From Tragulus kanchil (lineage: Eukaryota > Chordata > Mammalia > Artiodactyla > Tragulidae): a stretch of 64,000 nucleotides of DNA. The stretch is from NCBI GenBank assembly GCA_022376925.1, contig JAIOJX010000004.1:119933123-119997122 (forward strand), written 5' to 3'. A program made the position numbers and the translations under genes. Every line of letters starts with the position of its first letter. Position 1 is the stretch's first letter. This document shows positions 59,801-64,000 of the stretch, in pieces. Under the pieces are notes generated by a model that was not told the origin of the DNA, ran no database searches, and saw nothing but the letters and a program-made list of their open reading frames with translations.

Positions 59801-60834
59801 ATTCTTCTCTTTTTTCCTGAATTTACTGAAAGCACCAAGAAAAACTACAGCTCTTTTTTCCTTTTAAATATTGTGTATGTGTTTGCCAAGTTCATGTAAC
59901 CTTTAACAAAATTTTAGAAAACTGATTTGTGTATAGGACATGGTCTTACCTTTATTTGAGTTGAACTCATATCTACTTTTGGATTTCTGATTTTTAATAA
60001 TGAAATCTCGAGTGGATAGTAAGCAAAAGAAAGAACCTATTTCTTTTTTGCATTTTCTCCACTTCTGTGGCTAATTAAAAACATGTTCCTAACACTAATT
60101 GACATTGTAGGCTGAGCTACTCATAATTAAGGATTCAGAATATTCATGGCTAATTTGGCCTCATCTTCAAACCTGGAAGTCTATTAATGATGAAAAATAG
60201 CAGACAGCATAGAAGAACTTATATGAGACCTCCTTTTATTCTTTTAATCGCTATCTTAAGGATTTGTTAGAAGTGAAAAGTGAAGGCAACCACCTTCTGC
60301 TTTGGTTACAAAACTACAAGCTGTTTAACCAACTATTTTCATATCCACAGGAGAAAACACTTAGCCCACTACACCCCCAGGAACAGGAAGACATTTGCTT
60401 AGACAAAGGAAGGTTGTACAGACGAAGAGGTACTATGACCATTTTCCTTTCTTAAGGTCACCTATTTAGATGTCTCAGGGGAGGGCAGGCCAGACTGTCT
60501 TGCTGAAAACATGCATTTGCTGCATCTGTTCTCTGCTATCCAATGTGATCCATCTAAATTTGTGACTGATTCCATTAATCATTATCATTCCAGACCACTG
60601 TGGCTGAGGAAGATTAGTAGTGTTGCCTACTATGGTTTCATTCCGTTAAAGACCAGGTTTTTTTTCAGTTTCCAAGAAGGAGATTCTTTCTACCATCATC
60701 ATCTCAGCATTTAAAGAACACAAAGGTCTCAGTTTAAAATTTTCACAGCTGCAGCACTGTGTAAACAGGTTATGATTAAAAGAAAAAAAAATACAAAAGG
60801 CATAAATGATTTCCCTGTTTGTTAGTAGCCTCTT
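56861..60834. other. Longest unduplicated non-coding stretch
   Basis: About 4 kb of AT-rich sequence with no false duplication, no recent SINE and no recognised exon. The open frames (60-73 codons) are what chance gives in such DNA. Short TG and AAT runs occur at about 58793 and 57252. Confidence 0.5.
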
Positions 60835-60957
60835 CCATGAGATTATAAGCCCTTCCATGAGACTGAAGCTCTTTGGCTCTGCTTAGAAGTAAGCCTGGTG
60901 AAGAAAAGAAGTTCAAACATACAGAAGTTCAATAAATGTTTGTTGTTGAATGAATCA
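60835..60957 (+). mobile_element. L2 3' end (old)
   Basis: gagattataagcccttccat, then agaagttcaataaatgtttg and ttgttgaatgaat, the usual L2/MIR-type 3' terminus. Confidence 0.5.
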
Positions 60958-61202
60958 ACAGTAAAGGTCCTGTAGCAAGGAGTGAGGTCCTGGAAAGATA
61001 ATTCAGATGGCAGAAGAATGATATTGGGGATTTAAAAAGAGACAAAAATTTCAAGCCCCAAGCAGAGGCGGTTTCTGAGTCACAGATACATACGGAGGAT
61101 TGAGATGTGATATCATAACTCGCATCATATACTTCTCATACTTTATATTTTATTACAGATAAATATGTATAGTAAATTATATTCATTTATATATAAAATA
61201 TA

Positions 61203-61277
61203 GCAATTGTATATATCACATATATATGTATGTATATGTGTGAGCACACATATATATACATATATATATACATATAC

Positions 61278-61322
<45 letters not shown>
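61203..61322. repeat. (TA)n / TATG microsatellite
   Basis: Long TA tract with TATG and CATA interruptions, followed by a short AC run at about 61400. Confidence 0.95.
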
Positions 61323-61325
<3 letters not shown>

Positions 61326-62342
61326 AGAAGTCCTCAGAAAGAGTCTGATTTTCAGTATGCCTAAAACTTGGAGGGAATGGATTCAAAATCCATTTATATA
61401 CACAGACACACACACACAGCTTATATATACATTCCACTACAAGAAAATTCTTCTATGAGGAAATCAATTAGAGCATAGATATTATTGAGTCACAGAGAGA
61501 GAAGTAGTATACTAACTAAAAGAGGTTTTATTTTTTTTATCGTCTTTTAACTGGTACAATGAATCTCATTGAGAGGGAGAAACTTTAAGAGCAGGACTAG
61601 TTGATTACAAGTTTTTTTTATGTGTGTGTGAAGACTTCTGGAGATAACAGGATTCCCCAGCATAAGACTGGCCTTAAATAAAAGGCTAGAGAACTTCTTC
61701 ATTGGAAAGGAAGGAAGAATGATTTAAAGGATGTAGATGTAACTTTTATGCCAAAAAAAAAGTAGAAAAATTATACATTAGAGGAAAATGGAAGAAGAAA
61801 ATAGAAAACTTTACAAAAATTGGATAGTGGAAAATGAGATAAAGAATGGACCACATGCAGTTAAATACTGAGGTTGCTACATCAAATGTCCATTTAAATT
61901 TGTGAAATCTTGATTTTATACTGGAACCAATACATTGTTTTTTTGTATTTTTCCAGTTGTATTTGCTCCTGATGGACCAGGTACAGAGAAAATGAACCAT
62001 ACCTGAGTCAGTGTAATATACCTTTGGAATGGTATATTACAAAATTGTTCCCAAAATGGCTTCCTGGGGACTTTTTCAGCCCTGAGTCAGGATGCCGTGT
62101 AAGAAAGGTCCTGTAGCAAGGAGTGAGGTCCTGGAAAGATAATTCAGATGGCAGAAGAATGATATTGGGGATTTAAAAAGAGACAAAAATTTCAAGCCCC
62201 AAGCAGAGGCGGTTTCTGAGTCACAGATACATACGGAGGATTGAGATGTGATATCATAACTCGCATCATATACTTCTCATACTTTATATTTTATTACAGA
62301 TAAATATGTATAGTAAATTATATTCATTTATATATAAAATAT

Positions 62343-62418
62343 AGCAATTGTATATATCACATATATATGTATGTATATGTGTGAGCACACATATATATAC
62401 ATATATATATACATATAC

Positions 62419-62461
<43 letters not shown>
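62343..62461. repeat. (TA)n microsatellite, D22 second copy
   Basis: Duplicate of 61203-61322, slightly shorter. Confidence 0.95.
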
Positions 62462-62464
<3 letters not shown>

Positions 62465-63206
62465 AGAAGTCCTCAGAAAGAGTCTGATTTTCAGTATGCC
62501 TAAAACTTGGAGGGAATGGATTCAAAATCCATTTATATACACAGACACACACACACAGCTTATATATACATTCCACTACAAGAAAATTCTTCTATGAGGA
62601 AATCAATTAGAGCATAGATATTATTGAGTCACAGAGAGAGAAGTAGTATACTAACTAAAAGAGGTTTTATTTTTTTTATCGTCTTTTAACTGGTACAATG
62701 AATCTCATTGAGAGGGAGAAACTTTAAGAGCAGGACTAGTTGATTACAAGTTTTTTTTATGTGTGTGTGAAGACTTCTGGAGATAACAGGATTCCCCAGC
62801 ATAAGACTGGCCTTAAATAAAAGGCTAGAGAACTTCTTCATTGGAAAGGAAGGAAGAATGATTTAAAGGATGTAGATGTAACTTTTATGCCAAAAAAAAA
62901 GTAGAAAAATTATACATTAGAGGAAAATGGAAGAAGAAAATAGAAAACTTTACAAAAATTGGATAGTGGAAAATGAGATAAAGAATGGACCACATGCAGT
63001 TAAATACTGAGGTTGCTACATCAAATGTCCATTTAAATTTGTGAAATCTTGATTTTATACTGGAACCAATACATTGTTTTTTTGTATTTTTCCAGTTGTA
63101 TTTGCTCCTGATGGACCAGGTACAGAGAAAATGAACCATACCTGAGTCAGTGTAATATACCTTTGGAATGGTATATTACAAAATTGTTCCCAAAATGGCT
63201 TCCCTG

Positions 63207-63477
63207 GGGACTTCGCTGGTGGCTTCCCTGGTGGTCCAGTGGGTAAGGACACTGCCTCGCAGTGCAAGGGGCACTGGTTCGATCCCTGGCCTGGGAGGAT
63301 GCCGCGTGCTGCCGAGCGGCTTGACCGATGTGTCCAACTACTGAGCCGGAGCTCTGGAGTGCATGCGCCTAGAGCCGGTGCTCTGCGATGAGAGGCCACT
63401 GTGGTAGGAGGCCCACACGGGCCAAAGAATGAAGATGGATGAAAATAGATAAAGTAGACGTGCCCCCCCCCCCTCCA
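63207..63477 (+). mobile_element. tRNA-Glu SINE with C-rich tail
   Basis: ggcttccctggtggtccagt, actggttcgatccctggcct, ccaactactgagccggagct, gcatgcgcctagagccggtg, gatggatgaaaatagataaa, then a run of C's (63463-63474). The target duplication is about 15 bp with one mismatch (aaaatggcttccctg at 63192; aaaatggcttgcctg at 63478). The first ~14 bases look like a partly repeated head. It fits the same subfamily as the G-rich-tailed minus-strand copies. Confidence 0.92.
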
Positions 63478-63492
63478 AAAATGGCTTGCCTG

Positions 63493-64000
63493 CAAGGTAT
63501 TTTAAATCTATTGGGTCTCAAACTTTCCTTAATCAAATAGTATTTATGTTTCTTTGAAGAAAGCGTATGTGGACCATTCAAAAATAACTGGCATTTATTC
63601 CATTGATAAGAAACCTATGATAATTTAATATGTTGTCAATTACTTCTAGGTTACAGTATGGTACTATTTCTACATGTGGAAATACTAGCTTTTAGTGGAG
63701 AAATGACCACTATTTAATAAGACACTGTTGGGTACTTTCCTAATGCAAGGATAGCAAACAAAGTGAATTTCACTTGACCATCAAGTTAAAAATTTCTATG
63801 TTAAGTAAACTGTGACCAATCCAGTTTGGTTCTTTAAATTCAGGATGTTATAAATGATGTATTTCCCCTTATGTGTGAAAAGGAGATAGCCCTTAATCAC
63901 TTCTGCCTGGTTTCCCTGAAATTGTTCTATACATATCCATTTCTCATTGGAAAAGCAACGGACAGTTGCTGAGATTTCTTTTTATTTCCCATGCTAGAAA
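63493..64000. other. Non-coding DNA to window end
   Basis: AT-rich, unduplicated. Nothing recognised. Confidence 0.45.

Larger units (their letters stand above)
60963..63211. repeat. Tandem direct duplication D22, offset 1139-1141
   Basis: Copy 1 is 60963-62071 and copy 2 is 62104-63211, with about 31 unexplained bases between (62073-62103). The edge of copy 1 is altered (ggcttcctggggactt versus ggcttccctggggactt). The TA repeat is about 2 bp shorter in copy 2. Confidence 0.95.

Noticed and set aside
1396..63211. A new tandem-duplicating element or programmed amplification system
   Set aside because: Units share no sequence, ends or motif. Differences cluster at junctions like contig-end errors. 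A constant-length assembly overlap explains all 22 cases.

Overview
This window is non-coding DNA from a pecoran ruminant (cattle/sheep/deer-type animal). The diagnosis rests on BovB (RTE) LINE fragments, Bov-tA/BovA SINEs derived from them, and several copies of a tRNA-Glu-headed SINE. The background is AT-rich with many dinucleotide microsatellites, which fits intergenic or deep intronic sequence. I found no protein-coding exon, no functional RNA gene and no CRISPR-like array. Open frames that carry recognisable protein are transposon remnants.

The dominant feature is a set of 22 head-to-tail direct duplications. Each places two nearly identical copies of about 1.05-1.16 kb next to each other. 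Units differ completely in sequence but hardly in length, and some chain so that a stretch appears three times. About 24 kb (38%) of the window is redundant; collapsed, it would be about 40 kb. Copy differences cluster near the junctions and in homopolymers or microsatellites. The best explanation is that overlapping contig ends were laid end to end without merging, so it is an assembly artefact and not biology. All distances and copy numbers here should be read with that in mind.

Layout: 1-5340 holds a Bov-tA SINE, a BovB 3' tail, a tRNA-Glu SINE and an L2 tail (duplications D1, D2). 5880-11580 holds one old BovB insertion with its 5' part inverted, interrupted by a minus-strand SINE and by a solo LTR with an ACAC target duplication (D3-D5). 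11640-18400 is a chain of duplications with a genuine 105-bp tandem repeat (D5-D8). 18750-20915 is an exact 1080-bp duplication carrying an ERV1-type solo LTR (D9). 22900-28925 has BovB 3' fragments (D10, D11). 28920-32420 is mostly undup­licated: a MaLR-like LTR, microsatellites, and SINEs with clear target duplications, including a SINE inside a SINE. 32140-38270 is D12-D14; 38270-42350 has SINEs and an L1 tail (D15); 42350-50240 is a four-member chain (D16-D19) with a G-rich-tailed SINE; 50240-56670 has Bov-tA SINEs (D20, D21); 56670-60960 is the longest unduplicated stretch, with old L1 and L2 traces; 60960-63210 is D22, followed by a SINE and unique sequence.

No genes work together here. 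The useful content is the insertion history (BovB, then SINE and LTR into it; SINE into SINE), a tRNA-Glu SINE subfamily that may be lineage-specific, and a clear example of systematic false duplication.
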